DNA from: Aliihoeflea sp. 2WW | GTDB lineage: Bacteria > Pseudomonadota > Alphaproteobacteria > Rhizobiales > Rhizobiaceae | Direction: 5' to 3' | DNA length: 64,000 nucleotides | Assembly: GCF_000497755.1 (NCBI RefSeq) | Contig: NZ_AYOD01000035.1 | Coordinates: forward strand, 407,125-471,124 | Notes under the pieces: model-generated | Databases searched by the model: none | What the model saw: only the letters and a program-made list of their open reading frames with translations | What the model was told of the DNA's origin: nothing | Translations under genes and position numbers: made by a program | In this document: positions 1 to 8,171 of the stretch, piece after piece | Layout: each line of letters starts with the position of its first letter | Numbering within the stretch: the first letter of the stretch is position 1

Positions 1-967
1 GCACGTTGACGGCGAGCAGGAAGACGATCGGCGACAATTCCATCGCGATGATCGCGGCGGCGAGCGTCTGCGGCACGCTCTGGATAATCAGAACCCAGGC
101 GAATGCGCGCGCGGCCGCGAGGATGAGCAGGACCGAGACGCTGACCAGCGCGGCGCGCAGGATGATCTCAGGCAAGGCGCGGATCTTCAGCGTGCGGTAT
201 ACGAACATGCCGCACAAAAGCGCATAGAACACCGCAACGACCGAGGCTTCCGTCGGCGTGAAGACGCCGAAGCGGATGCCGCCGATGATGATGACGATCA
301 GGAGCAGGGCGGGGATGGCGTGGATGGTCGTGCGGATCATGTCGCGCACCGGCGGGCGCGGCTCGTCGCTCTTGTAGCCGCGCTTGCGGCTGACGAGGAA
401 ATTTGTCCCGCACAGTGCCAGCGCGATGATGAGGCCGGGCACGATGCCGGCGACGAAGAGCCCGCCGACCGAAACCTCCTGCACCTGCAGCGCGTAGATG
501 ATCATGATGATCGAGGGCGGGATGATGGGCCCCATGACGGCGGAGGATGCGGTCAGCGCGCCGGCATATGCCTTGTCGTAGCCGCTCCGTTCCATCATCC
601 GCGTCATCATCGCGCCGGGTCCGGCGGCGTCGGCGAGCGCCGAGCCCGAAATGCCCGAGAACATCGCCGACGACATGACGTTGGCGTAGCCGAGCCCGCC
701 GCGCAGATGGCCGACGAACTGCGCGGCGAAGCGCAGCAGCACCATCGTCATCGCGCCGCCGGTCATCAGCTCGGCCGCCAGCACGAAGAACGGCACCGCC
801 ATCAGCGGGAAGGAATCGAGCCCCGAGAACATCTCCTTGACGATGACGAGCATCGGATAGTTCGAGCCGAAGGAGACCGCCAGGAAGGCCGAAATCGCCA
901 GCACGAACGCGATCGGAAAGCCGATGACGAGGAGGATCAGAAACGAGGAGAAGAGGATCGTGGTCAT
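1..967 (-). CDS. TRAP transporter large permease (DctM family), C-terminus cut off by window start
   Basis: Large membrane subunit of a tripartite ATP-independent periplasmic transporter; it forms the ion-driven translocation path for a small organic acid brought by the binding protein. About 322 codons are visible of the usual ~425, from an ATG at 967 running off the window edge. The translation has the family look: MTTILFSSFLILLVIGFPIA at the N-terminus, then MSSAMFSGISGSALADAAGP and MGPIIPPSIIMIIYALQ, with many hydrophobic segments. It lies 6 bp after the small permease gene and completes a P-Q-M operon. The substrate cannot be read from the sequence; C4-dicarboxylate or another carboxylate is typical of the family. 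Confidence 0.95.
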   Translation of the reverse strand, partial: MTTILFSSFLILLVIGFPIAFVLAISAFLAVSFGSNYPMLVIVKEMFSGLDSFPLMAVPFFVLAAELMTGGAMTMVLLRFAAQFVGHLRGGLGYANVMSSAMFSGISGSALADAAGPGAMMTRMMERSGYDKAYAGALTASSAVMGPIIPPSIIMIIYALQVQEVSVGGLFVAGIVPGLIIALALCGTNFLVSRKRGYKSDEPRPPVRDMIRTTIHAIPALLLIVIIIGGIRFGVFTPTEASVVAVFYALLCGMFVYRTLKIRALPEIILRAALVSVSVLLILAAARAFAWVLIIQSVPQTLAAAIIAMELSPIVFLLAVNV

Positions 968-973
968 GATGCG

Positions 974-1486
974 TCAGCCACCGGCAGCCGAGTTTTCGTC
1001 GACGCCGGCGATGCGGTCGAAGGCGTTGTCGCCGATGAAGCGGCGGGCGATGAGCAGGAGATGGATCGTCATCAGCGCGAAGCCGATCGGCATTGCCGCA
1101 TAGATGGCCGAGAAGGGGATGCGGGTCGCAGGCGTCATCTGAAAGCGCATGCGCAGCGCATAGGAATAGCCGACCCAGATCATCACCGCGAAAAAGACCA
1201 GGAGGCCGGCGACGATGATGGCACGCAGGGCACGCTGCGGCTTGTCGGGCATGGCGTCATGCAGATTGGTGATCGCGACGAGGCCGCCGGTGCGCAGCGC
1301 CAGGCCCGCGCCGAGAAACGTCATCCACACCATCAGATAGCGCGCGACCTCCTCGGCCCAGACGATCGAGAAATTGGTTGTGTAGCGCAGGGTGACGTTG
1401 GCGAAGACGATGGCCGACATGGCGGCGAGGATCAGGACGAGCGCCCATTTGTTCGCTTCGACGAAGATGGTTTCGGCGGTCCGCAT
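974..1486 (-). CDS. TRAP transporter small permease (DctQ family)
   Basis: Small four-helix membrane subunit that pairs with the large permease. The 170-residue product has the usual size and the DctQ signature around residues 30-70 (NVTLRYTTNFSIVWAEEVAR, then YLMVWMTFLGAGLALRTGG). It follows the binding-protein gene by 63 bp and precedes the large permease by 6 bp, so the three are almost certainly one transcript. Start ATG at 1486. Nothing unusual was seen; the substrate is unknown. Confidence 0.95.
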   Translation of the reverse strand: MRTAETIFVEANKWALVLILAAMSAIVFANVTLRYTTNFSIVWAEEVARYLMVWMTFLGAGLALRTGGLVAITNLHDAMPDKPQRALRAIIVAGLLVFFAVMIWVGYSYALRMRFQMTPATRIPFSAIYAAMPIGFALMTIHLLLIARRFIGDNAFDRIAGVDENSAAGG

Positions 1487-1549
1487 GGGCGCATCCCTAC
1501 GAGGGTGAAAGCCGGGCCGGTCGGAGCCGGCCCGGTCAATGCACGGGCT

Positions 1550-2539
1550 TTACTCGACCGCGGTGATCTTTTCGATCAGGGCGCGGTCGTATTGGCCGTA
1601 ATACTGCTCATAGGCGGTCGCCAGCGCTTCCTGGAACTGCGCCTTCTGCTCGTCGGAGAGTTCGCCGACTTCCATGCCCGCGGCACGCAGTTCCTCGACG
1701 CCGCTCGCCTCGACCTCGTCGACGAAGCCGCGCATGGCGGTGACGGCCTGGGTCGCGCCATCGGTGAAGACGGCCTTGTCCTCGTCCGACATGGCGTTCC
1801 ACAGATCCGGCGAGACCAGCAGCATGGCCGGCGAATAGACGTGGCCCGACAGCGTCAAATGCTTCTGCACCTCCGAAAGCTTGGCGGAAGTGATGACCGA
1901 AAGCGGGTTCTCCTGTCCGTCGATCGTGCCCTGCTGCAGCGCGCCGATCACTTCGGGCCAGGCCATCGGGGTCGGCGCCGCGCCCAGCGTCTCGAAGGCG
2001 GTGATGTGCACCGGGTTTTCCATCGTGCGCAGCTTCAGGCCGGCCATGTCGTCCGGGCCGTCGATCGCGCCGCGATTGTTGGTGATGTGGCGGAAGCCCT
2101 GTTCGCCCCAGGCGACAGCGATCATGCCGGCATCGGCGAACTTGGTCAAAAGCTCGTCGCCGACCTCGCCGTCCATCACTGCGCGGGCATGTTCGAGATT
2201 GCGGAACAGGAAGGGAATGTCGAAGACGCCGGCTTCCGGCACGAAGTTCGACAGCGTGCCCGAGGAGACGATCGTTGCCTCGACGGTGCCGATCTGCAGG
2301 CCTTCGAGCACTTCACGCTCGCCGCCGAGGCCGGACGAGGGGAAATGGGTGAAGGTGTAGCGGCCGTCCGTGCCGGCCTCGACGACTTCCTGCCACTTGT
2401 TGGCGGCGACGCCGTAATGCGAATCGACGGCGAGTGCGTAGCCGAGCTTCACTTCGGTCTGCGCCAGCGCCGAGCCGGCGAGAAGCGAGCCGGCCAGAAG
2501 CGCGGTCAGCCCGGCGAGGTGGGTTCTGGTCAGGTTCAT
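1550..2539 (-). CDS. TRAP transporter substrate-binding protein (DctP family)
   Basis: Periplasmic solute receptor of the first TRAP system. The 329-residue protein has a Sec signal peptide with likely cleavage after residue 26 (GSALA/QTEV). The family core follows: VKLGYALAVDSHYGVAANKW near the mature N-terminus, and LRTMENP (Arg expected to bind the ligand carboxylate) before PTPMAWPEVIGALQQGTIDG. It is the first gene of its operon. Its Shine-Dalgarno (complement of 2546-2552, GGGAGGA) is strong and is complementary to the loops of the sRNA upstream at 4680-4790. Ligand unknown, probably a carboxylate. Confidence 0.95.
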   Translation of the reverse strand: MNLTRTHLAGLTALLAGSLLAGSALAQTEVKLGYALAVDSHYGVAANKWQEVVEAGTDGRYTFTHFPSSGLGGEREVLEGLQIGTVEATIVSSGTLSNFVPEAGVFDIPFLFRNLEHARAVMDGEVGDELLTKFADAGMIAVAWGEQGFRHITNNRGAIDGPDDMAGLKLRTMENPVHITAFETLGAAPTPMAWPEVIGALQQGTIDGQENPLSVITSAKLSEVQKHLTLSGHVYSPAMLLVSPDLWNAMSDEDKAVFTDGATQAVTAMRGFVDEVEASGVEELRAAGMEVGELSDEQKAQFQEALATAYEQYYGQYDRALIEKITAVE

Positions 2540-2644
2540 GCGTAGTCCTCCCTGTTGATGGCGCAGCCTTCCGGGCTGCGTCGTTCCTTGAAATCGATGC
2601 CGTGCGAAATCCTCCCGCCGGCATGGGCTTTTCGTCTAGCGTCT

Positions 2645-2678
2645 GGCGGGCGGGCTTTCAAAAGGAAAGTCGCCCGCC
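2645..2678. terminator. Hairpin between ilvD and the first TRAP operon, terminator-like
   Basis: Arms at 2645-2659 and 2665-2678 pair almost perfectly (GGCGGGCG... with ...CGCCCGCC, plus CTTTC/GAAAG). It lies just after ilvD in the direction of transcription and may attenuate read-through into dctP. There is no clear U-tract, so it could instead be a processing or stability element. Confidence 0.45.
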
Positions 2679-2689
2679 GCGGCGCTGGT

Positions 2690-4534
2690 TCAGTCGATCT
2701 CCGGCACCTGCCGCACCGCGCCTTTCGCGGCGCTCGTTGCAAAGGCGGCGTAGGCCTTCAGTGCCGGCGTCACGTTGCGCTTGCGCTTCTCGGCCGGCTT
2801 CCAGCCCGCTTCGGCCTGCGCCTTGCGGCGTGCATCCAGTTCGGCATCGTCGACGGCAAGGTGGATGGTGCGGTTCGGGATGTCGATCTCGATCCGGTCA
2901 CCTTCGCGCACCAGGCCGATCGTGCCGCCCTCGGCCGCTTCCGGCGAGACGTGGCCGATCGACAGCCCCGACGTTCCGCCCGAAAAGCGGCCGTCGGTGA
3001 GGAGCGCACAGGCCTTTCCGAGGCCCTTCGACTTCAGATAGCTGGTCGGGTAGAGCATTTCCTGCATGCCCGGCCCGCCGCGCGGCCCTTCATAGCGGAT
3101 CACCACGACGTCGCCCGGATTGATCTTGTTCGTCAGGATCGCGTTGACCGTGTCGTCCTGGCTTTCGAAGACGCGCGCCGGCCCAGAGAATTTCAGGATC
3201 GATTCGTCGACGCCCGCCGTCTTCACGATGCAGCCGTCGAGCGCGACGTTGCCCTTCAGCACCGCGAGGCCGCCATCCTTGGAGAACGGGTGCTGCGCGT
3301 CGCGGATGACGCCCTTTTCACGGTCGAGGTCGAGCTCGTTCCAGCGCGCGCTCTGGCTGAACGCAACCTGCGTCGGCACGCCGCCGGGCGCGGCCGAGAA
3401 GAGCTCGAGCGCGGCCGGATTGTCGGTGACCGCGATGTCCCAGCGGTCGATCGCATCGCCAAGCGTGGGCTCGTGAACGGTCGGCAGGTCGCGGTGGATC
3501 AGCCCCGCGCGGTCGAGTTCACCGAGGATCGCCATGATGCCGCCGGCGCGATGAACGTCTTCCATATGGACGTCCGACTTCGCCGGCGCGACCTTCGACA
3601 GGCACGGCACCTTGCGCGACAGCCGGTCGATGTCGTCCATCGTGAAGTCGATCTCGCCCTCATGCGCGGCGGCGAGGATGTGCAGGACCGTGTTGGTGGA
3701 ACCGCCCATGGCGATGTCGAGCGCCATCGCATTCTCGAACGCGCCCTTCGAGGCGATGTTGCGCGGCAGCGCGGTCGCGTCGTCGCTCTCGTAATGGCGC
3801 TTGGCGAGGCTGACGATGCGCTGGCCGGCCTCGAGGAACAGCCGCTTGCGGTCGGCATGGGTGGCGAGCGTCGAGCCGTTGCCGGGCAGCGACAGGCCGA
3901 GCGCCTCGGTCAGGCAGTTCATCGAGTTGGCGGTGAACATACCCGAGCACGAGCCGCAGGTCGGGCAGGCCGAGCGCTCGATGACGGCCACGTCCTCGTC
4001 CGACATCGTGTCGTCGGCGGCGGCGACCATCGCGTCGACGAGGTCGAGCGCGTGGATCTTGCCGTCCGACAGCTTCACCTTGCCGGCCTCCATCGGCCCG
4101 CCGGAAACGAAGATGGTCGGGATGTTGAGGCGCAGCGAGGCCATCAGCATGCCGGGCGTGATCTTGTCGCAGTTCGAGATGCAGACCATAGCGTCGGCGC
4201 AGTGCGCGTTGACCATGTACTCGACCGAATCGGCGATGATCTCGCGGCTCGGCAGCGAATAGAGCATGCCGTCATGGCCCATCGCGATGCCGTCGTCGAC
4301 GGCGATGGTGTTGAACTCCTTGGCGACGCCGCCGGCCGCCTCGATCTCGCGCGCGACGAGCTGGCCGAGGTCCTTAAGGTGGACGTGGCCCGGCACGAAC
4401 TGCGTGAACGAGTTCACCACCGCGATGATCGGCTTGCCGAAATCGGAATCCTTCATGCCGGTCGCGCGCCACAGTCCGCGCGCGCCGGCCATGTTGCGGC
4501 CATGGGTGGTGGTTCTGGAACGGTAGGGGGGCAT
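2690..4534 (-). CDS. ilvD: Dihydroxy-acid dehydratase
   Basis: Catalyses the third common step of valine/isoleucine synthesis (2,3-dihydroxy-acid to 2-keto-acid), using an iron-sulfur cluster in the cytoplasm. The 614-residue product matches the enterobacterial-type IlvD length. It starts [20 protein letters not shown], has the cluster cysteines in [13 protein letters not shown] and [17 protein letters not shown], and near the C-terminus [19 protein letters not shown]. The start ATG has a strong GAGGAG ribosome site. Although it sits between two TRAP operons, the sequence reads as the biosynthetic enzyme and not as a sugar-acid dehydratase. It is followed by a hairpin and preceded by the sRNA terminator, so it is probably its own unit. 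Confidence 0.97.
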   Translation of the reverse strand: MPPYRSRTTTHGRNMAGARGLWRATGMKDSDFGKPIIAVVNSFTQFVPGHVHLKDLGQLVAREIEAAGGVAKEFNTIAVDDGIAMGHDGMLYSLPSREIIADSVEYMVNAHCADAMVCISNCDKITPGMLMASLRLNIPTIFVSGGPMEAGKVKLSDGKIHALDLVDAMVAAADDTMSDEDVAVIERSACPTCGSCSGMFTANSMNCLTEALGLSLPGNGSTLATHADRKRLFLEAGQRIVSLAKRHYESDDATALPRNIASKGAFENAMALDIAMGGSTNTVLHILAAAHEGEIDFTMDDIDRLSRKVPCLSKVAPAKSDVHMEDVHRAGGIMAILGELDRAGLIHRDLPTVHEPTLGDAIDRWDIAVTDNPAALELFSAAPGGVPTQVAFSQSARWNELDLDREKGVIRDAQHPFSKDGGLAVLKGNVALDGCIVKTAGVDESILKFSGPARVFESQDDTVNAILTNKINPGDVVVIRYEGPRGGPGMQEMLYPTSYLKSKGLGKACALLTDGRFSGGTSGLSIGHVSPEAAEGGTIGLVREGDRIEIDIPNRTIHLAVDDAELDARRKAQAEAGWKPAEKRKRNVTPALKAYAAFATSAAKGAVRQVPEID

Positions 4535-4679
4535 CAGAATCTCCTCATCGCGCGACCGGGCAACGAAACATCGCTGCGGCGGCTGCGCACGGTCACAATC
4601 TTGCGTCGGCGCCGTTCATAAAGCCGAACGCGCGCGAGAGCCACCCCGAAGAGCGGCCGGCGATGACTGGAATTTCGGC

Positions 4680-4790
4680 AAAAAAGAAGGCCCGTCGGGG
4701 GAGGAGATCCGACGGGCCTGATTTCGTGCGGTGCGGGAGGAGGTGCACCGCAGTCATTGTCTCGGGCCAGGGAGGAGGTTGGCCGTTGAC
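4680..4790 (-). ncRNA. Small RNA with three anti-Shine-Dalgarno hairpin loops (alpha-r14/NfeR1-like)
   Basis: Read on the minus strand, this gene-free stretch folds into three consecutive hairpins. Each loop is a CU-rich anti-SD sequence. Hairpin 1 has stem GGCCA/TGGCC (4780-4784 with 4765-4769) and loop ACCTCCTCCC. Hairpin 2 has an 8-bp stem TGCGGTGC/GCACCGCA (4745-4752 with 4727-4734) and the same loop. Hairpin 3 has a 10-bp stem (4709-4718 with 4689-4698) and loop ATCTCCTCCC, and runs into CTTCTTTTTT, making it the intrinsic terminator. A sigma-70 promoter fits directly upstream (4797-4825). CCUCCUCCC loops are known from alphaproteobacterial trans-acting sRNAs that block ribosome binding (alpha-r14/NfeR1 in rhizobia, Cuckoo/CcsR RNAs in Rhodobacter). 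The family assignment is from memory of those designs; the 5' end is inferred from the promoter. Confidence 0.85.
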
Positions 4791-4796
4791 AATCCG

Positions 4797-4825
4797 AAGA
4801 TAGGAGCACCGCCTCGATGGTGCAA
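4797..4825 (-). promoter_or_regulatory. Sigma-70-type promoter of the anti-SD sRNA
   Basis: Minus strand: -35 TTGCAC (4825-4820), 17-bp spacer, -10 TATCTT (4802-4797). This predicts a start near 4790, just before the first hairpin. The match to the consensus and the 17-bp spacing are both good. Confidence 0.65.
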
Positions 4826-4832
4826 TGCAACA

Positions 4833-4855
4833 AATTGCATGGCAGCCATGCAATT
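4833..4855. promoter_or_regulatory. Perfect 11-1-11 palindrome upstream of the sRNA promoter
   Basis: AATTGCATGGC (4833-4843), one base, GCCATGCAATT (4845-4855). It lies 8 bp upstream of the sRNA -35 box and 48 bp downstream of the end of the second TRAP operon. It could be an operator for the sRNA promoter or part of a structured 3' end of the TRAP transcript. The cognate regulator is not evident. Confidence 0.5.
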
Positions 4856-4902
4856 GTGCCTGCGTCATTCTGGCCCGCCCTACAACCCATTGGAAACGCT
4901 CA

Positions 4903-6234
4903 TTACCTTAGGACATTGACGAGGAACTGCGACATCTGCGGAAAGGCCGCGATGATGGCAAGGCCGATGGTGCAGGTCAGCAGGAACGGCAGTGCACCAT
5001 AGGCGATCCGCTCCAGCGGCAGCTTGGTGATGTTGGCCGCGACATAGAGATTGATGCCGACCGGCGGCGTGAACAGGCCGATGGCGAGGTTCACCATCAC
5101 CAGCACGCCGAACCAGACCGGGTCCCAGCCGAGTTCGCGCGACACCGGCAGGAAGATCGGCAGCGCGATGAACATGATGGTGATCGCGTCCATGAACATG
5201 CCGGCGATCAGGAGGATCAGCATGATGACGGCGAGGATCACCCATTGATTGTCGGACAGGCCCAGCAGCGCACTCGAATACTGGCCGACCAGATCGTCCA
5301 CGGTCACGACCCAGCCGAAGAGGCTGGCATAGGCGACGACGAGCATGACGACCGCCGAGGACGCACTCGCCGCGACGGTCGCCTCGTAGAGCCTCGTGAT
5401 GGTCAAGGTGCGATAGGCGAGGCCGCCGACAAGGACCGCATAGACCGTCGCGACGATCGCCGCTTCGGTCGGCGTGAAGGCGCCCGAATAGATGCCGCCG
5501 AGAATGACGACCGGCGTCACCAGGCCCCAGAAGGAATCGATGAAGGAGCGCCACAGGCGCTTTCCATAGGGCAGGCCGGCGTCCGGCATCGGCATCAGCG
5601 CCTCGACGCTGGGGCTGCCGGCCGCTGGCGACGATTTCTTCGCGAAGGGCAGCGTCGCCAGCATCAGCACGCCGAGGAAGAGGCCGGGAATGATCGCGGC
5701 GATGAAGAGCTGCGAGATCGAGGTTTCGGCGATGACGCCGTAGATGACGAGGCCGATCGAGGGCGGGATGACGATCGACAGCGCTGCGCCGGTGCAGACG
5801 AGACCGGCGGCGAAGGAGCGCGAATAGCCGTCCTCGTGCATGCCCTTGATGATCAGCGGGCCGATCGCCGCCACCGATGCGGGGCCCGAGCCCGAGACCG
5901 CGCCCCAGAACAGGCAGACGACGGTTCCCACCACGCCCATGCCACCCGGCAGGCCGCCGATCAGCACGCGGAAGAAGCGGATCATGCGCTCGGCGATGCC
6001 GAGTGAGCCCATCAACGTTCCGGCGAGGATGAAAAAGGGGATGGCGAGCAGGGAGAATTTGGCGATGCCGGTGGCGATCAGATCGCCGACGAGGTCGAGC
6101 CCGAAGCCCAGAACCCACATCGCATAGATCGCCGACAGGCCGAGCGCGAAGGCAACGGGAACCTTGAGAAACAGCAGCACGAAGAAGACGATGACCATCT
6201 GTGTGCCGGCGCCCATGTCGAACATCTCAGCCAT
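4903..6234 (-). CDS. TRAP transporter large permease (DctM family), second system
   Basis: Large membrane subunit of the second TRAP transporter. The start at 6234 gives MAEMFDMGAGTQMVIVFFVL and a 443-residue protein; an upstream in-frame ATG at 6279 would add a basic non-hydrophobic tail lying inside the small permease gene. The chosen start overlaps the end of the small permease gene by 8 bp, typical of translational coupling. Family motifs include LFWGAVSGSGPASVAAIGP and VIPPSIGLVIYGVIAE, with helices throughout. It ends the P-Q-M set; ligand unknown. Confidence 0.95.
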   Translation of the reverse strand: MAEMFDMGAGTQMVIVFFVLLFLKVPVAFALGLSAIYAMWVLGFGLDLVGDLIATGIAKFSLLAIPFFILAGTLMGSLGIAERMIRFFRVLIGGLPGGMGVVGTVVCLFWGAVSGSGPASVAAIGPLIIKGMHEDGYSRSFAAGLVCTGAALSIVIPPSIGLVIYGVIAETSISQLFIAAIIPGLFLGVLMLATLPFAKKSSPAAGSPSVEALMPMPDAGLPYGKRLWRSFIDSFWGLVTPVVILGGIYSGAFTPTEAAIVATVYAVLVGGLAYRTLTITRLYEATVAASASSAVVMLVVAYASLFGWVVTVDDLVGQYSSALLGLSDNQWVILAVIMLILLIAGMFMDAITIMFIALPIFLPVSRELGWDPVWFGVLVMVNLAIGLFTPPVGINLYVAANITKLPLERIAYGALPFLLTCTIGLAIIAAFPQMSQFLVNVLR

Positions 6235-6712
6235 TGGCCACCTCCGTCCCGGCGCGGCCGGTCCACACCTCCTGCGCATATTGCAGGTAGCGGATCAGGA
6301 TCAGCGCAAAGCCGAACGGCAGGCCGACGCTGTAGTACCACGCCGGAATCTGCAGGGCGTAGGAGCGGATGCCGCTCGACATCTGGTTGGTGACGAGTTG
6401 CCAGCAGAACCAGGCCGACAGCGCCAGAAGCAGCGCCGAAAGAGCCGTGGCAAGCAGCAGGATCGCCTTGCGCGCCGGCGCCGGGACGAGATCGTAGAGA
6501 AGCGTCACTGCCAGATGGTCGCCGCTGCGCGCGGCGATCGCCGCGCCGAAAATGGTCAGCAGCAGGAAGCCGTTGGTCAGGAGTTCCTCGGACGAGGCCA
6601 GCGAATAGCTCGTCAAGTAACGCACGACGACGTTGACGAAGCCGAGGGCCGTCATGGCCGCGAAGATCGCCACGCAGACGATCTTCTCGAAGTCACGCAG
6701 GATGAAGTTCAT
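6227..6712 (-). CDS. TRAP transporter small permease (DctQ family), second system
   Basis: A 161-residue, four-helix partner of the large permease. It contains the family segment NVVVRYLTSYSLASSEELLT around residues 26-45, then a stretch rich in small hydrophobic residues. Its 3' end overlaps the large permease start by 8 bp. Upstream it is separated from the binding-protein gene by 233 bp that hold a GC-rich palindromic repeat, so the operon is interrupted by a non-coding element. Confidence 0.93.
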   Translation of the reverse strand: MNFILRDFEKIVCVAIFAAMTALGFVNVVVRYLTSYSLASSEELLTNGFLLLTIFGAAIAARSGDHLAVTLLYDLVPAPARKAILLLATALSALLLALSAWFCWQLVTNQMSSGIRSYALQIPAWYYSVGLPFGFALILIRYLQYAQEVWTGRAGTEVANG

Positions 6713-6756
6713 GCGCTCGCTTTCGTTTCGCGGATCGGAAATGGAGGCGCTCCATG

Positions 6757-6910
6757 GCGCCCCCCTCTGGGCTGCCGCCCGCCCTGGCCCGAGCCACTTG
6801 TCTCGGCCCGTCCTTCGGACGCCCCGCGAGGGGGGAGATTAGTCTCGTCGACGACACCGCGTGATCTCCTCCCATGCGGGGGAGATGCCCGCCAAGGCAG
6901 AGGGGGGCGC
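6757..6910. repeat. GC-rich intergenic palindromic element (RIME-like) inside the second TRAP operon
   Basis: Bounded by perfect 13-bp inverted repeats, GCGCCCCCCTCTG (6757-6769) and CAGAGGGGGGCGC (6898-6910). Internal palindromic pieces include GGGGGGAGATTA against GATCTCCTCCC. It has no coding potential that fits the neighbours. The style matches dispersed rhizobial/Brucella intergenic mosaic elements (RIME, Bru-RS); related pieces occur at 26838-26965 and 63934-64000. It may act as a transcript-processing or attenuation site between dctP and dctQ. Confidence 0.65.
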
Positions 6911-6945
6911 GGCAAGGCGCTTCCCTCTGCCCGTCAAGCCTCAGC

Positions 6946-7947
6946 TCAATTCGCCGAAATCGCATCCTGGAAGGTCTGCACCAGGTCCGTGCCGACCTTT
7001 TCGGCCCAGGTGTCGAAGGCGGGCTTGGTCGCATCGCGGAAGGCCTGAAGTTCTTCGGCCGTCGGCTCGTAGACTTCCATGCCGTTCTCGCGCAGCGTGT
7101 CGAGGCCCTTGTCGGTGTCCTCGCGCGTGATCTGCTTCTGATAGGCCATCGCCTCGGTGGCCGCCGTCTGCATCTTTTCCTGGGTTTCCGCGTCCCACGA
7201 ATCCCAGAGCTGCTTGGAAACGCCGAGGAACACCGGGTCGTACGAATATTTCCAGGTGGTCAGGTATTTCTGCACTTCATAGACGCGCTGCGGGATGATC
7301 ACCGCGCCGACCGGGTTTTCCTGGCCGTCCACCACGCCCTGCTGAAGCGCGGTGAAGGTTTCCGTCCACTGCATCTGCTGCGGGTTGGCGCCGAGCGCAT
7401 TCATCACGTCGATATACATCGGACCCGCGACACGCATCTTGAGGCCGGCCAGGTCTTCCGGCTTGGTGATCGGCTGCTTGCTGTTGGTCACCTCGCGAAA
7501 GCCGTTCTCGCCCCATGCCAGCACGACGATGTTGTGCTTGAGCATGATTTCCTTCATCGCGTCGCCCGGCGCGCCATCGACCGTGGCGTCGACTTCCTCG
7601 TAGGAGGAATAGAGATAGGGCAGCGAGAAGACCGCCATCTGCGGCTCGAGCGGCGTCACGTTGATCGCCGAGGTCATCACGAAATCGATTGCGCCACGGC
7701 CGACCATTTCGGCCTGGCGCATCTGGTCGCCGCCGGAGAGCTGGGCATTCGGAAACGTGCGCACATCCATCTCGTCGCCGGTCGCCGCCTTGACGAGTTC
7801 GTTGAACTTCTCGGCGCCGCGATGCCAGGTCGTGGTGTCGCCGGTGTTGTGCGACAGGCGGAACGTCTCGGCCGATGCGGCCGACATCATGGCGAGACCC
7901 GCCAGAACCGAGGTGAGCGCGGTCGCGCCCGTCTTCAGGAAGTTCAT
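6946..7947 (-). CDS. TRAP transporter substrate-binding protein (DctP family), second system
   Basis: Periplasmic receptor of the second TRAP transporter, 333 residues, with signal peptide cleaved around residue 26 (MSAASA/ETFR). Family features are RLSHNTGDTTTWHRGAEKFN at the mature N-terminus, LKMRVAGPMY (ligand-binding Arg region) and MQWTETFTALQQGVVDGQEN. It is only distantly similar to the first binding protein, so the two systems probably take different acids. The gene is divergent from the IclR regulator across 224 bp that contain two related operator-like palindromes, implying IclR control. Confidence 0.95.
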   Translation of the reverse strand: MNFLKTGATALTSVLAGLAMMSAASAETFRLSHNTGDTTTWHRGAEKFNELVKAATGDEMDVRTFPNAQLSGGDQMRQAEMVGRGAIDFVMTSAINVTPLEPQMAVFSLPYLYSSYEEVDATVDGAPGDAMKEIMLKHNIVVLAWGENGFREVTNSKQPITKPEDLAGLKMRVAGPMYIDVMNALGANPQQMQWTETFTALQQGVVDGQENPVGAVIIPQRVYEVQKYLTTWKYSYDPVFLGVSKQLWDSWDAETQEKMQTAATEAMAYQKQITREDTDKGLDTLRENGMEVYEPTAEELQAFRDATKPAFDTWAEKVGTDLVQTFQDAISAN

Positions 7948-8003
7948 TGGTTTTCCTCCGTTAATTGAACCACACCGCCGGGTTTCTCTCTCCCGCCGAC
8001 GAT

Positions 8004-8024
8004 GTGGTCCACGATATGGACCGC
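8004..8024. promoter_or_regulatory. IclR-type operator candidate, site 1
   Basis: GGTCCA (8006-8011), 5-bp spacer, TGGACC (8017-8022), extending with one mismatch to 8-bp arms. It lies 57 bp upstream of the TRAP binding-protein start. A related site is at 8126-8144. Assignment to the adjacent IclR protein is by position. Confidence 0.6.
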
Positions 8025-8125
8025 AGCATCCTGCCGCGAACGGAGTGACGATACGGATGCGGGGCGAGATTGCAAGGCGAAATTCGTTGCGGCTTTACAG
8101 CCGGCGAGGAGCTGACTACGCTGCC

Positions 8126-8144
8126 TATCCATGATGTGGACCGC
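8126..8144. promoter_or_regulatory. IclR-type operator candidate, site 2
   Basis: TATCCA, 5-bp spacer TGATG, TGGACC: the same right half and spacing as site 1, with a weaker left half. It sits 28 bp before the IclR start codon, a position suited to autoregulation. Confidence 0.5.
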
Positions 8145-8171
8145 GCTGATGCGGGACGGGAGGAGCATCGG

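Noticed and set aside
320..2545. 741-codon open frame on the plus strand, antisense to the first TRAP operon
   Set aside because: It is the GC-rich mirror of three clear TRAP genes, is very rich in Arg, Asp, Gly and His, has no domain and crosses gene boundaries. Same reasoning for the long antisense frames at 2555-4621, 13553-15307, 31564-33054, 36670-39318 and 54177-56318.
2690..4534. Interpretation of the dehydratase as a sugar-acid dehydratase serving the TRAP operons
   Set aside because: N-terminal, cysteine and C-terminal motifs and length all match biosynthetic IlvD.
8070..8171. Earlier TTG start for the IclR protein
   Set aside because: It would place operator site 2 inside the coding region and has no ribosome site, whereas TTG 8172 has GGGAGGAG at the right distance.
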